Of a stretch of DNA of 64,000 bases, positions 20,535 to 28,882 are shown piece by piece. The position numbers were made by a program, and so were the translations under genes. The DNA is from Lusitaniella coriacea LEGE 07157 (GTDB lineage Bacteria; Cyanobacteriota; Cyanobacteriia; Cyanobacteriales; Spirulinaceae), in contig NZ_JADEWZ010000010.1 of NCBI RefSeq assembly GCF_015207425.1, positions 62,001 to 126,000 of the forward strand, written 5' to 3'. The number at the start of each line of letters is the position of its first letter. The stretch's first letter is position 1. Below the pieces are notes generated by a model, which saw only the letters and a list, made by a program, of their open reading frames with translations, had not been told where the DNA came from and did not search any database.

Positions 20535-20582
20535 CCGTATCTTTAAGAATCGTTCGTAATTTAGTGAGGAGTAAAAGTCAGT

Positions 20583-22055
20583 ATGTACATTGTGCAAATT
20601 GCCTCGGAGTGCGCACCAGTCATTAAGGCTGGCGGTTTAGGCGATGTCGTTTATGGACTCAGCCGAGAACTAGAAACCCAAGGTCATTGCGTCGAGCTAA
20701 TTCTGCCAATGTATGACTGCATGAGATACGACCACGTTTGGGGAATGCACGATGCCTATAGAGATTTGTGGGTTCCCTGGTCTGGGGGTACAATCCACTG
20801 TTCGGTTTTTTGCGGTTGGGTACACGGACGATTGTGTTTCTTCATTCAACCCCACTCTGACGATAACTTCTTCAATCGCGGCTACTACTACGGTGGGAAG
20901 GACGATGCGATGCGCTTCGCCTTCTTCAGCAAAGCAGCCTTAGAATTTATTCTCAAATCCAACAAACGTCCCAATATTATCCACTGTCACGACTGGCAGA
21001 CGGGTCTAATTCCGCCAATGCTGTTTGAGATGTACAAATGGTATGGCATGGAAAACCAGCGCATTTGCTATACGATTCATAACTTCAAACACCAAGGCGT
21101 AGCAGGTGCAGAAGTCCTTTGGGCGACAGGACTCCATAAGGATGAGTATTACTATCACCCCGACCGCTTGCGAGACAATAATCACGATGCGATCAACTTC
21201 ATGAAAGGGGGAATTGTCTATTCCAATTTCGTGAATACCGTTTCTCCCCATCACGCTTGGGAAGCCCGTTTTTCTGAAGTTGGGTGTGGCTTAGGGCCGA
21301 CTTTGGATGCTCACCAGAATAAATTTAGCGGTATTCTGAATGGGATTGCTGATGACGTTTGGAACCCGGAAATCGATCGTTATATTCCGACTCAGTACGC
21401 GATCGATAACTTTGAAGGCAAAGCCCAGAATAAAAAAGCGCTGCGAGAACGCTTGCTATTGCGAGATGTTGATAAGCCGCTGATTGCCTTTATCGGTCGT
21501 TTAGACGCACAAAAGGGCGTTCACCTCGTCCACCATGCCATTTACCACGCCCTCAATCGCGGCGCGCAGTTTGTCTTATTGGGTTCGGCGACGGAACCAG
21601 GGATTAATACTTGGTTTTGGCACGAGAAGCAATTCTTAAACGATAATCCCGACGTTCATTTGGAACTGGGTTTTAATGAAGAACTCTCCCACCTCATTTA
21701 TGCGGGTGCAGATATTATTGTCGTACCGAGTAATTACGAACCCTGTGGATTGACGCAAATGATTGGATTAACTTACGGGACGGTTCCCGTGGTGCGCGGC
21801 GTTGGTGGATTAGTCAATACGGTGTTTGACTGGGATTACGACCCAGAACGCTCGCCAGAAGAACGAAATGGTTTTGTATTCTATCAAACGGATTCTTCTG
21901 CGGTGGAATCCGCGCTCAATCGCGCTCTTGATTTGTACTATGAAAACCCTAAGTTATTCCGTCAACTGGCACTTCAGGGAATGAAACAAGACTTTTCTTG
22001 GAAGAATTCCGTTGAAAAATATGTAGAGGTTTATGATTATGTGCGCCATCGTTGA
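20583..22055 (+). CDS. glgA: Glycogen (starch) synthase, GT5
   Basis: The enzyme transfers glucose from ADP-glucose to alpha-1,4-glucan. The 490 residues show the N-terminal ADP-glucose motif KAGGLGDV, the RICYTIHNFKHQG segment, and the C-terminal GT-B motif ADIIVVPSNYEPCGLTQMIG followed by GTVPVVRGVGGLVNTV. The length is typical of cyanobacterial GlgA. The downstream AAA gene starts within or just after its stop, making a likely transcription unit with ycf46 and ycf35. Confidence 0.97.
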   Translation: MYIVQIASECAPVIKAGGLGDVVYGLSRELETQGHCVELILPMYDCMRYDHVWGMHDAYRDLWVPWSGGTIHCSVFCGWVHGRLCFFIQPHSDDNFFNRGYYYGGKDDAMRFAFFSKAALEFILKSNKRPNIIHCHDWQTGLIPPMLFEMYKWYGMENQRICYTIHNFKHQGVAGAEVLWATGLHKDEYYYHPDRLRDNNHDAINFMKGGIVYSNFVNTVSPHHAWEARFSEVGCGLGPTLDAHQNKFSGILNGIADDVWNPEIDRYIPTQYAIDNFEGKAQNKKALRERLLLRDVDKPLIAFIGRLDAQKGVHLVHHAIYHALNRGAQFVLLGSATEPGINTWFWHEKQFLNDNPDVHLELGFNEELSHLIYAGADIIVVPSNYEPCGLTQMIGLTYGTVPVVRGVGGLVNTVFDWDYDPERSPEERNGFVFYQTDSSAVESALNRALDLYYENPKLFRQLALQGMKQDFSWKNSVEKYVEVYDYVRHR

Positions 22056-22066
22056 GGGATAAGATT

Positions 22067-23656
22067 GTGACTTCTTCCCATCATGCCTTAGTTGAAGAAT
22101 TGGATTTGGCAATCCGGGCGCGCTATCCCCTGTTGTACATTGTGACGGTGGAAGAAGAGCCTGTTGATGAGGTTTTGCAGCAAGTGGCGGCAAAAACAAC
22201 ACCGCCTCGTCGGGTGTTGTATTGGGATATCGTGCGGGGTTGGGGGGACAATGGCGCGGATAAAAATTCGGTGATGGGGGCGTTGGCGCGCATTAGCCGC
22301 GATCGACAACAGGATAATACGATTTTCGTCCTGCGAGATTTGCATTTTATCCTGAAATTCCCCCTCGATCCGCGCAATGCGCCTGTTATTCGGGCGATTA
22401 AAAACTTAATTCCCGATCTGCAACGCAGTCGCAAAACGGCGATCTTAACCAGCCATACCTTGGAAGTGCCGGAGGAGTTGCGCGAGGGGATTACGGCGAT
22501 TGATTTTCCTTTACCCCAGGTGGAAGAAATCGATCGCGCGATCGCGCAACTGGTCAATCCCGAACAACTCAAATTAAGCCGCCTCGGACGAGAACAACTG
22601 GTAAAAGCCTGTCAGGGATTGAGTCGTACCCGAATTCAGCGCGTTCTCGCCAAAGCGATCGCGGCGAAGCAATCGATTAACGAAACCGACATCGACCTCA
22701 TCCTCGAAGAAAAGCGACAAGTCATTCGCCAAACCGGAACCCTCGAATTCTGCCCGGTTCAAGAATCCCTCAAACAAGTGGGGGGGTTGGAAAATCTCAA
22801 ACAATGGGTGCGGATGCGTCGAGATGCCCTCACCGAAGAAGCCCGACGCTACGGCATTCCCGCCCCAAAAGGGGTGCTATTAGCCGGGATTCAAGGCACG
22901 GGAAAATCCCTCTCTGCTAAAACCATTGCCCGCGAGTGGCGTTTGCCCCTATTACGCTTGGATACCGGGCGATTGTTCGGCGGACTGGTGGGGGAGAGTG
23001 AAAGCCGCGTGCGCCAAACGATTCAGATTGTTGAAGCGATCGCGCCCTGCGTCCTTTGGATTGACGAAATCGACAAAGCCTTTGGCAACATCACCGCAGG
23101 GGTAGACGGCGATTCCGGCACCTCTCGGCGCGTCTTTGGCTCATTGGTCACCTGGATGCAGGAAAAAACCAGTCCCGTATTCATCGTTGCCACGGCGAAC
23201 AACGTGCGCATTTTACCCGCAGAATTGCTGCGCAAGGGTCGCTTTGATGAAATTTTCTTTTTGAATTTACCCACAGAAAGAGAACGTCAAGAAATTTTCA
23301 AAGTCCACCTTCAACCCCTGCGTCCTTCGCGCCTGCGAGAGTTCGATCTGTCCCTTCTCGCCCAACAAACGCCCCAATTTAGCGGCGCAGAAATCCAACA
23401 AGTGATTATCGACGGAATGCACCGCGCCTTCGCCACCAGAACCAACGAACAGCGACGAGACTTCACCACAGAAGATATTTTACGGGCAATTGAAGAAACC
23501 GTTCCCCTCGCCGCGATCGCGCGGGAACAAGTTGATGCCCTCAAAGCCTGGGCTGCGGTTGCTGGGGCAAGAACGGCATCCAATGACACGCAACTCACCG
23601 AAGAATTGAAACGCCTCAGCCAAAAACGGGGCATTGACTCCCTCGAAGTCGATTAA
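22067..23656 (+). CDS. ycf46: AAA family ATPase, Ycf46-like
   Basis: This soluble AAA protein has 529 residues from GTG 22067, which follows GAGGG; TTG 22052 overlapping the glgA stop is an alternative. The N-terminal third (HHALVEELDLAIRARYPLLY...) is the typical Ycf46 module. The AAA domain has Walker A LLAGIQGTGKSLSAK, Walker B CVLWIDEIDKAF and the arginine-finger region LLRKGRFDEIFFLNLP. Ycf46 is implicated in cyanobacterial CO2 uptake and photosynthesis control, without a settled activity. The Walker A reads GIQGTGKS rather than GPPGTGKT, normal for this family. Confidence 0.93.
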   Translation: MTSSHHALVEELDLAIRARYPLLYIVTVEEEPVDEVLQQVAAKTTPPRRVLYWDIVRGWGDNGADKNSVMGALARISRDRQQDNTIFVLRDLHFILKFPLDPRNAPVIRAIKNLIPDLQRSRKTAILTSHTLEVPEELREGITAIDFPLPQVEEIDRAIAQLVNPEQLKLSRLGREQLVKACQGLSRTRIQRVLAKAIAAKQSINETDIDLILEEKRQVIRQTGTLEFCPVQESLKQVGGLENLKQWVRMRRDALTEEARRYGIPAPKGVLLAGIQGTGKSLSAKTIAREWRLPLLRLDTGRLFGGLVGESESRVRQTIQIVEAIAPCVLWIDEIDKAFGNITAGVDGDSGTSRRVFGSLVTWMQEKTSPVFIVATANNVRILPAELLRKGRFDEIFFLNLPTERERQEIFKVHLQPLRPSRLREFDLSLLAQQTPQFSGAEIQQVIIDGMHRAFATRTNEQRRDFTTEDILRAIEETVPLAAIAREQVDALKAWAAVAGARTASNDTQLTEELKRLSQKRGIDSLEVD

Positions 23657-23692
23657 AATAACGAGTATTCTGCTCGAACCCAGAAGGAAACT

Positions 23693-24067
23693 ATGTCTCA
23701 TTTCACCACCATCAACGTCCAGATCAAAAATGGCGATATCCTGCACCAAACCCTACAGGAATTAGGATATTCCGTCGAATCCAATACCTTCGTTCGAGGC
23801 TATCAAGGCAACCAAACCCAAGCAGAATACGTGCTGCGCCAAAAAAATGGCTACGACTTAGGATTCCGTCGTCAGGGAGAAACCTACGAATTGGTTGCAG
23901 ACTTTTGGGGTGCAAAAATCGATCGCAACGCCTTTGTTAATCAAGTCAACCAAAAATATGCCTACAACACCCTAATGGCATCCGTCGAAGAACAAGGATT
24001 CAATATCGAAGAAGAGGAAAACCTATCCGATGGAACGATTCGAGTAGTCGTCGGGAAATGGGTTTAA
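23693..24067 (+). CDS. ycf35: DUF1257 protein, Ycf35-like
   Basis: The 124 residues from ATG 23693 (ribosome site AGAAGGAAAC) match DUF1257: SHFTTINVQIKNGDIL, QAEYVLRQKNGYDLGFRRQG and YELVADFWG. The family is found in cyanobacteria and plastids; its function is not known. It lies 36 bases after ycf46 and both are plastid-retained gene families, so a shared role is plausible. I see no ferredoxin-like gene after it, which often accompanies DUF1257. Confidence 0.93.
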   Translation: MSHFTTINVQIKNGDILHQTLQELGYSVESNTFVRGYQGNQTQAEYVLRQKNGYDLGFRRQGETYELVADFWGAKIDRNAFVNQVNQKYAYNTLMASVEEQGFNIEEEENLSDGTIRVVVGKWV

Positions 24068-24076
24068 TTGAGTTTT

Positions 24077-24175
24077 GATCTCAAATCCTCCTAATTGCAC
24101 ATCATGAAAATTCTCCGTGTCACCGCGTCACCGTGTCAGTCCTCACTGAGGGCATTCAACCGGATTTTATATGAC
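24077..24175. repeat. Dispersed foldback repeat family A, copy 1
   Basis: About 99 bases beginning TCAAATCCTCCTAATTGCAC and ending in CGGATTTTATATGAC, with an internal ACCGTGTC/ACCGCGTC satellite segment. The two ends are imperfect inverted repeats of about 22 bases. Matching copies occur near 28711-28890, 45472-45523, 50477-50575 and (inverted) 57941-57985. Confidence 0.75.
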
Positions 24176-24177
24176 GG

Positions 24178-24566
24178 CTCCCCCATTGGCACATAGGGCA
24201 TCGAGAGCGCATTAAAGATGGGGGCGCGGCATGGTCGATGCGGCTCTGCGAGATCGCGCCCTTGCCGAATTTGGGATAGAATTAATCCATTCGCGCGTTA
24301 ACGGGCGTGGGATAACAGCCTTGCAATCCGGATGGTGGATCGCCATCCTTGCGCGCAGTTCAACCACGCATCACTAGCCGTCTCTTGACTGTACGGACTT
24401 ACGGTAACTAGTCATCTTACGGTTTGGCTTCCGAGAAGCTGAAGGTTGACTAGTTACCGAGTCCGCTTGAGTTGAGCCGTCTAGTCCCAAGGGATTTACG
24501 AAGGGGTAACCCGCTCGTAGCGCGCGATTTATATTAAGGGTGTATGCAATACGCCCTCTTCATATT
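24178..24566 (+). ncRNA. Highly structured RNA candidate, stand-alone HEARO/omega-RNA-like
   Basis: No gene fits this 390-base stretch, but it holds several nested helices. CCCCCAT (24180-24186) pairs with ATGGGGG (24218-24224). GCGTGG (24305-24310) pairs with CCACGC (24365-24370) around a GGATGG/CCATCC hairpin. CGGACT plus GGTAACTAGTCA (24395-24415) pair with TGACTAGTTACC plus AGTCCG (24448-24466) around an inner hairpin (GGCTTC/GAAGCT). ACGAAGGG and CCCGCTCGT enclose a GTAA tetraloop (24499-24519). A terminator-like hairpin follows. The architecture recalls HEARO RNAs linked to iscB, which can occur alone; that identity is a hypothesis, as is the strand. Confidence 0.5.
24237..24260. repeat. 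24-bp dispersed repeat (GATGCGGCTC...), copy 1
   Basis: This 24-base sequence, beginning GATGCGGCTCTGCGA and ending GATCGCGCC, is identical to 34676-34699, where it lies inside a glycosyltransferase gene. Here it is embedded in the structured RNA candidate. Confidence 0.8.
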
Positions 24567-24571
24567 TTTAT
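24538..24571 (+). terminator. Terminator-like hairpin ending the structured segment
   Basis: AGGGTGTAT (24538-24546) pairs with ATACGCCCT (24550-24558), loop GCA, followed on the plus strand by CTTCATATTTTTA. It fits an intrinsic terminator for plus-strand transcripts and lies 10 bases from the stop of the convergent Spy-like gene. Confidence 0.5.
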
Positions 24572-25017
24572 CGTTGAGAACGACCCTCTCTGCGTTGACC
24601 GCGACGACCTTGACGGGATTCTTTTAATTCTTGCATCCGTTGGCGCTGTTCTGGGGTTAACAGGTTTTGCATTTGTTCGCGCGTTTGTTGGCGAATAGAG
24701 CGCATTTGCTCGCGTTGTTGTTCGGTAAGATTGATCGAGCGCATGGCCTGTCGTGGATTTTGACCTTGCGCGATCGCGTTTCTAACTGTTTGTTGTTGTT
24801 CGCTTGTCAAGATATTCTTAATCTGCTCGCGGGTTTGTTCGTGAAGTTGCTCGAACTGGTTTCTTTGAGCATCAGTTAAATTTAATTCGGATTGCAACCG
24901 TTCCATACGAGGGGGGCGACCTTGACGTTCTCCCTGTTGGGCGCTAACAATCATGGGGGTAAATCCGAGGGTTAATACCGTTACACCTGCGAGAAGCGGT
25001 AAAAGTTTGATTTTCAT
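24568..25017 (-). CDS. Spy/CpxP-like periplasmic protein
   Basis: The 149 residues start with a signal peptide (LLPLLAGVTVLTLGFTPMIV then SAQ) and are rich in Gln, Arg and Glu. LTDAQRNQFEQL, LTSEQQQTV, LTEQQREQM and LTPEQRQRM are four LTxxQ motifs, the signature of Spy/CpxP envelope-stress chaperones. The tail is highly basic (RRGQRREGRSQR). It probably binds unfolded proteins in the periplasm; an exact stress role is inferred from the family. Confidence 0.8.
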   Translation of the reverse strand: MKIKLLPLLAGVTVLTLGFTPMIVSAQQGERQGRPPRMERLQSELNLTDAQRNQFEQLHEQTREQIKNILTSEQQQTVRNAIAQGQNPRQAMRSINLTEQQREQMRSIRQQTREQMQNLLTPEQRQRMQELKESRQGRRGQRREGRSQR

Positions 25018-25202
25018 GGAGTTAATTCCAACTTGTTTGCTTGATATCTCAATACTAGCCAGAGCAAGTTAGTAATGTCATGAGGCGCAAGTCCCGATTT
25101 TTCCTAGGACTAAAGTCCTATTTCTTTAATTTGCTCGTAACGATTCAGGGGGAGAGAAGGTAAAAACTCACCCTAAACGAGGCAATTCACGCCTAATACG
25201 AG

Positions 25203-25697
25203 TTAAGATGTAGCGATCGCGCTTATTTTTGAAGAATCTTGTCCTTGAAGATGATCGACTAATGCTTGCAATCCCAAACGATAACTTTCTGCGCCAAAAC
25301 CACTGATTTGACCGATCGCGATAGGTGCAATATAAGAATGGTGGCGGAAGGGTTCGCGCTTGTAAATATTACTGAGGTGAACTTCAACCGTAGGGATTTC
25401 AACCGCAGCAAGGGCATCTCGCAGGGCAATGCTGGTGTGGGTGTAAGCGCCTGCATTAATCAAGATACCGCGATCGCGCCCTCTGGCATCGTGGATTGCA
25501 TCGACTAAGGCTCCTTCATGATTCGATTGAAAACACGAAACGTTTACCCCCAGTTCCTCTCCCAATTGTTCGAGTTGGGAGTTAATATCCTCCAATGTCA
25601 CCGAACCGTAAATACCTGGCTCTCGTTGTCCTAAAAGATTAAGGTTAGGACCGTGTAGAACCAGGATATTGTATCTTTGCAAAACCTCAGACAGCAT
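25203..25697 (-). CDS. aroQ: 3-dehydroquinate dehydratase, type II
   Basis: This enzyme dehydrates 3-dehydroquinate in the shikimate pathway. The 164 residues carry all type II motifs: [18 protein letters not shown] with the catalytic Tyr, [30 protein letters not shown] and [16 protein letters not shown] with the catalytic His. It is slightly extended at the N-terminus (MLSEVLQRY). A gene for a 46-aa protein lies 37 bases upstream on the same strand. Confidence 0.97.
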   Translation of the reverse strand: MLSEVLQRYNILVLHGPNLNLLGQREPGIYGSVTLEDINSQLEQLGEELGVNVSCFQSNHEGALVDAIHDARGRDRGILINAGAYTHTSIALRDALAAVEIPTVEVHLSNIYKREPFRHHSYIAPIAIGQISGFGAESYRLGLQALVDHLQGQDSSKISAIATS

Positions 25698-25733
25698 TGA
25701 GAAAACGCATTAATATTAACGGCTTGCAATGAA

Positions 25734-25874
25734 TTAACGCCGATGACGCTGTGGATCATTGACGGGTATGGGAATCAGCTCTGGTTCTGGTTCGGCTTCT
25801 GGCCCTAGTAGGGAGTCAATCAGACGGCGCGCCCAATCTTTTAGCTTTTCCAACACCTTATCTAAATAATCCAT
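25734..25874 (-). CDS. Small protein, 46 aa, amphipathic helix plus Pro/Glu tail
   Basis: Starting at ATG 25874 after AGGAGC, this frame encodes MDYLDKVLEKLKDWARRLID, then a PEAEPEPELIPIPV segment and a basic end (DPQRHRR). It looks like a conserved cyanobacterial small-protein type: amphipathic helix, acidic Pro-Glu repeat, basic tail. Good ribosome site and position just upstream of aroQ on the same strand support reality. Function unknown; membrane-surface binding by the helix is a guess. Confidence 0.7.
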   Translation of the reverse strand: MDYLDKVLEKLKDWARRLIDSLLGPEAEPEPELIPIPVNDPQRHRR

Positions 25875-26059
25875 TTAACAAAAAGCTCCTGTTGAAACTT
25901 ATCTTTATTGTATCTAGAGGTCGATAAACTGCAAGTCCGAGGAATTCCCGATCTTTCCCCATGTGCCTGAGTTTCTGTACGCTTCTCTATTTATTATGTT
26001 TGTTTGTCAATTATGTATTTATGTTAAGAATAACACAGTTTTGGTAAAAAGTATACATC

Positions 26060-27313
26060 TTAAGAATCGCTTAATAGCTTTCGGCGCAATCGATCGAGAG
26101 CGTGACAGGCGCTAATGTAACGAATCGTCGCGCGATCGCGCGCTTCTCCAAAACGGTATTCAAAAATTTCCACCGAGTCATCAGGAGCCGCCAATCCAAT
26201 ATAAACCAACCCCACGGGTTTATAGGCGCTGCCCCCCTCTGGCCCTGCAATCCCCGTAATACTCAAACTCCAAGAAGAATCCAACTTTTCCTTGACCCCC
26301 AACGCCATTTGCTGGGCAACAGGCTCGCTGACTGCCCCCAATTGCGCAAGAATTTCTTGACTAACACCCAAGAGGGATGTTTTCACAACGTTGCTATAGG
26401 TAATAACGCCGCCTCTAAAGTATGCCGAACTGCCGGGAATTTCCGTTAGCATTGCCCCCAATCCCCCTCCAGTACAGGATTCCGCCACGCTCAACGTTTC
26501 GCCGCGATCGCGCAACAACTCTCCCACCACCGAAGCCAACGTCGCCTCATCCGCTCCCACATAGTCCAATCCGGCAATCTCCTGTAATTGCTTGGCGACG
26601 GGTTTGATGAGTTGAATCGCCGACACTTCCGAATCTGCACGAGCAGATACTCGCAACTTGACACTCCCCTCCATTGCATAGGGCGCAACTGTTGGATTTT
26701 GCAGTTCAAAAAAAGACGCAACCTTACTCGCCAATGCCGACTCGCCAATCCCCCAAAACTTTAACAAGCGACTGTAAATAATATGCTCGCCCCACCCCTG
26801 ACTTTTCAGGTAAGGAACCGCCGTTTCCTCCCACATCCGCCGCATTTCTGACGGTACGCCCGGAAACGTGAGAATCGTCAAATCTTTCTTGGGCTGCCAA
26901 ATCATCCCTGGTGCCGTACCGCTTGGATTGGGGAGAATTTCTGCTCCTTCGGGTAAAAGGGCTTGCTTGCGGTTATTTGGGGTCATTTGCCGCCGCCTTT
27001 GGGCAAACTTCTCGGCAATATCTCGCACGATTTCCGGACGTTCGAGCAGAGGCGTATCGAACAAATTTGCGATTGTTTCTGTGGTGAGGTCGTCAGGTGT
27101 GGGTCCCAGTCCCCCGGTGAAAATTAAAATAGATGCGCGACTCTGCGCCACTTTAATCACTTGTTGGAGGCGTTCGGGATTATCGCCCACCACACTTTGA
27201 TAATAGTGAGGAATTCCCAGATCGGCGAGTTGCTGAGCGAGATATTGAACATTGGTGTTGACAATATTCCCCAGTAACAATTCCGTTCCTACGCAAATAA
27301 TTTCTGCACTCAT
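26060..27313 (-). CDS. cinA: CinA family protein (competence/damage-inducible, nicotinamide-nucleotide amidase)
   Basis: The 417-residue protein starts at ATG 27313 after a perfect CGGAGG site; the open frame continues 16 codons upstream. Residues 1-165 are the MoCF-like domain (TELLLGNIVNTN, FTGGLGPTPDDLTTE) linked to ADP-ribose pyrophosphatase activity. The C-terminal part (about 255-417) is the PncC-type amidase (VAESCTGGGLGAMLT, GVITYSNVVKTSLLGV, SITGIAGPEGG). The family recycles NMN to nicotinate mononucleotide; an additional role in cyanobacterial natural competence is established for the family. Confidence 0.95.
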   Translation of the reverse strand: MSAEIICVGTELLLGNIVNTNVQYLAQQLADLGIPHYYQSVVGDNPERLQQVIKVAQSRASILIFTGGLGPTPDDLTTETIANLFDTPLLERPEIVRDIAEKFAQRRRQMTPNNRKQALLPEGAEILPNPSGTAPGMIWQPKKDLTILTFPGVPSEMRRMWEETAVPYLKSQGWGEHIIYSRLLKFWGIGESALASKVASFFELQNPTVAPYAMEGSVKLRVSARADSEVSAIQLIKPVAKQLQEIAGLDYVGADEATLASVVGELLRDRGETLSVAESCTGGGLGAMLTEIPGSSAYFRGGVITYSNVVKTSLLGVSQEILAQLGAVSEPVAQQMALGVKEKLDSSWSLSITGIAGPEGGSAYKPVGLVYIGLAAPDDSVEIFEYRFGEARDRATIRYISACHALDRLRRKLLSDS

Positions 27314-27415
27314 CAAAAACCTCCGAGAAACCCTGCCGTTATAGTACAGGGAGGATGTCAAGGAACGTTCTCGATCGTACCATCGCGATCGCGAGTTTTG
27401 CTGGTGAGTGGGTCA

Positions 27416-27560
27416 TATAGCAATAGCCAGGAGTATTAGGATACTGGTGAAGGTGAGCTGGGGAAGCGGGGGGAGCTGGGGGAGATAAGATGACGCGGAG
27501 ACATGGGGACAGGTTAGCAATCCATCTTCCCTTCTGCCTCCTACAATGGCGACTGCTATA
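27416..27560. repeat. Dispersed repeat family B, copy 1 (TATAGCA ends)
   Basis: About 145 bases begin TATAGCAATAGCCAGGAGTA and end GGCGACTGCTATA, giving short TATAGCA inverted ends. The interior has a purine-rich GCTGGGG satellite and GGTTAGCAATCCATCTTCCC. Close copies are at 53738-53911 and partial ones near 28591-28679, 41700-41780 and 50577-50661. Confidence 0.7.
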
Positions 27561-27602
27561 TCAACCCCTGCTGGGATCTATGCATTCAACTTAATCGATT
27601 GT

Positions 27603-28502
27603 CTAACCAGAATAGAGGGGTGTGCTGGAATGAATTGTGCCATTTTCATCAATCCAAATCAGGTCAATGGTTTTAACTCGACCTCCTTGGAGGGAAACGA
27701 GGGAAAAGTTGCGGACGACATCGCCCCCAATTTGAATGATGCGGGGAACGGCGGCAGCATTGAGATAAATCGTACCTTGGGGGGTGGTGCAAATATTGGT
27801 TCGCAATTGTTCTCTGGTATGGCGCAGGCGGTGGTGCATATGCCCGAAGGTGACTAATGGAATGTGTTTGCCAAGATCGAGGACTTGCGCGATCGCGCCT
27901 GCAAAATCGAGATCGCCATGATCGCCGCCCAGTTCGCCCCAATCTCTACCGCAAATATCCTCCGCGCGATCGCCTAAACCCGATGGCCCATTGTGACCGA
28001 GAAAAATGAGAGTTTGGTGGGCTGCATCCTTTGCCACCTCTACAATTCGAGCGGTCGATTCTTCAAAATCATTAATTCCGTAACGATCGCGGTAAAAGTC
28101 TCTATTTCGCCAATCGCTTCCTCCCCAACTGAAAGGACGACCCCCCACCACGGATAATCCGAGTTCGGGAAACTCAAGTTTGCCATAGCCAACGTGCGCT
28201 TTTCCCAATAAATCGAGCTGTTGCTGCACGCGATCTTCAATTTCGCGATCGTAGGGAGATTTTTTGCGTCCCCATTCCGAAGCGGAGTACCACGCATCGT
28301 GATTGCCTAAAATGGCGGCAAAGGGAACCTCAAGGGTAGAAATTTCTCGAACCACCTCGACGGACTCGTTACCAAAATCTCCTACAAACAAGGCGAGATC
28401 GACCCCTAACTGTTGAAGCGCGAGATTATCTTCTTTTTCCCACTGGTCGTGAACGTCGCCAATCACAGCAATTTGAATCGACCGCTCGGCTGTATTTTCC
28501 AT
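27603..28502 (-). CDS. Metallophosphoesterase, TIGR04168 family
   Basis: The 299 residues have the calcineurin-type phosphoesterase motifs: AVIGDVHDQW, LFVGDFGNES, AILGNHDAW, LGHNGPSG and FGHMHHRL. The dimetal ligands are therefore complete. Length and order match the cyanobacterial/plant TIGR04168 family, of unknown substrate. It is a single gene between two repeat-filled intergenic stretches. Confidence 0.92.
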   Translation of the reverse strand: MENTAERSIQIAVIGDVHDQWEKEDNLALQQLGVDLALFVGDFGNESVEVVREISTLEVPFAAILGNHDAWYSASEWGRKKSPYDREIEDRVQQQLDLLGKAHVGYGKLEFPELGLSVVGGRPFSWGGSDWRNRDFYRDRYGINDFEESTARIVEVAKDAAHQTLIFLGHNGPSGLGDRAEDICGRDWGELGGDHGDLDFAGAIAQVLDLGKHIPLVTFGHMHHRLRHTREQLRTNICTTPQGTIYLNAAAVPRIIQIGGDVVRNFSLVSLQGGRVKTIDLIWIDENGTIHSSTPLYSG

Positions 28503-28882
28503 ATTTGCCCCTAAAACCGTCCTTTAAGATTATGAACGATTGACAAGGAAATGTAAGCAATCAGCCATTAGCGCCTAACGGTGAAGCAGAGGAGCTGGGG
28601 GAGCTGGGGAAGCGGGGGAAGCTGAGGGAGCTGGGAAACTGTGACTTTGGATGTCCTAACTGTTATGGCGACTGCTATAAAATCTGTTTGAATCGCCTTG
28701 GTTAGGGGTTCATACAAAATCTTTCAAATTGCCCATCCTAAAAATTTACTGCGTCGCTGTATCTCCGTGTCTGGTGTGTCATACAAAATCCTTCAAATTG
28801 CCCATCCTAAAAATTCACCGCGTCCCCGTGTCCCCGTGTCCCCGCGTCAGTCCTCACTGAGGGTATTCAACCAGATTTCATA
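28503..28882. repeat. Composite of family A and B repeats
   Basis: No gene is visible. A family B end (28591-28679, ending GACTGCTATA) is followed by an inverted family A right half (28677-28710), a forward family A left half (28711-28768) and then a nearly full family A copy (28770-28888) ending CATATCAC. The arrangement indicates repeated insertion of one element into another. The last part runs into the anti-sigma gene's stop. Confidence 0.7.

Noticed and set aside
24568-25017. IscB or other HNH nuclease gene next to the structured RNA
   Set aside because: The downstream gene is a Spy/CpxP-like protein on the other strand; no nuclease motif is present nearby.
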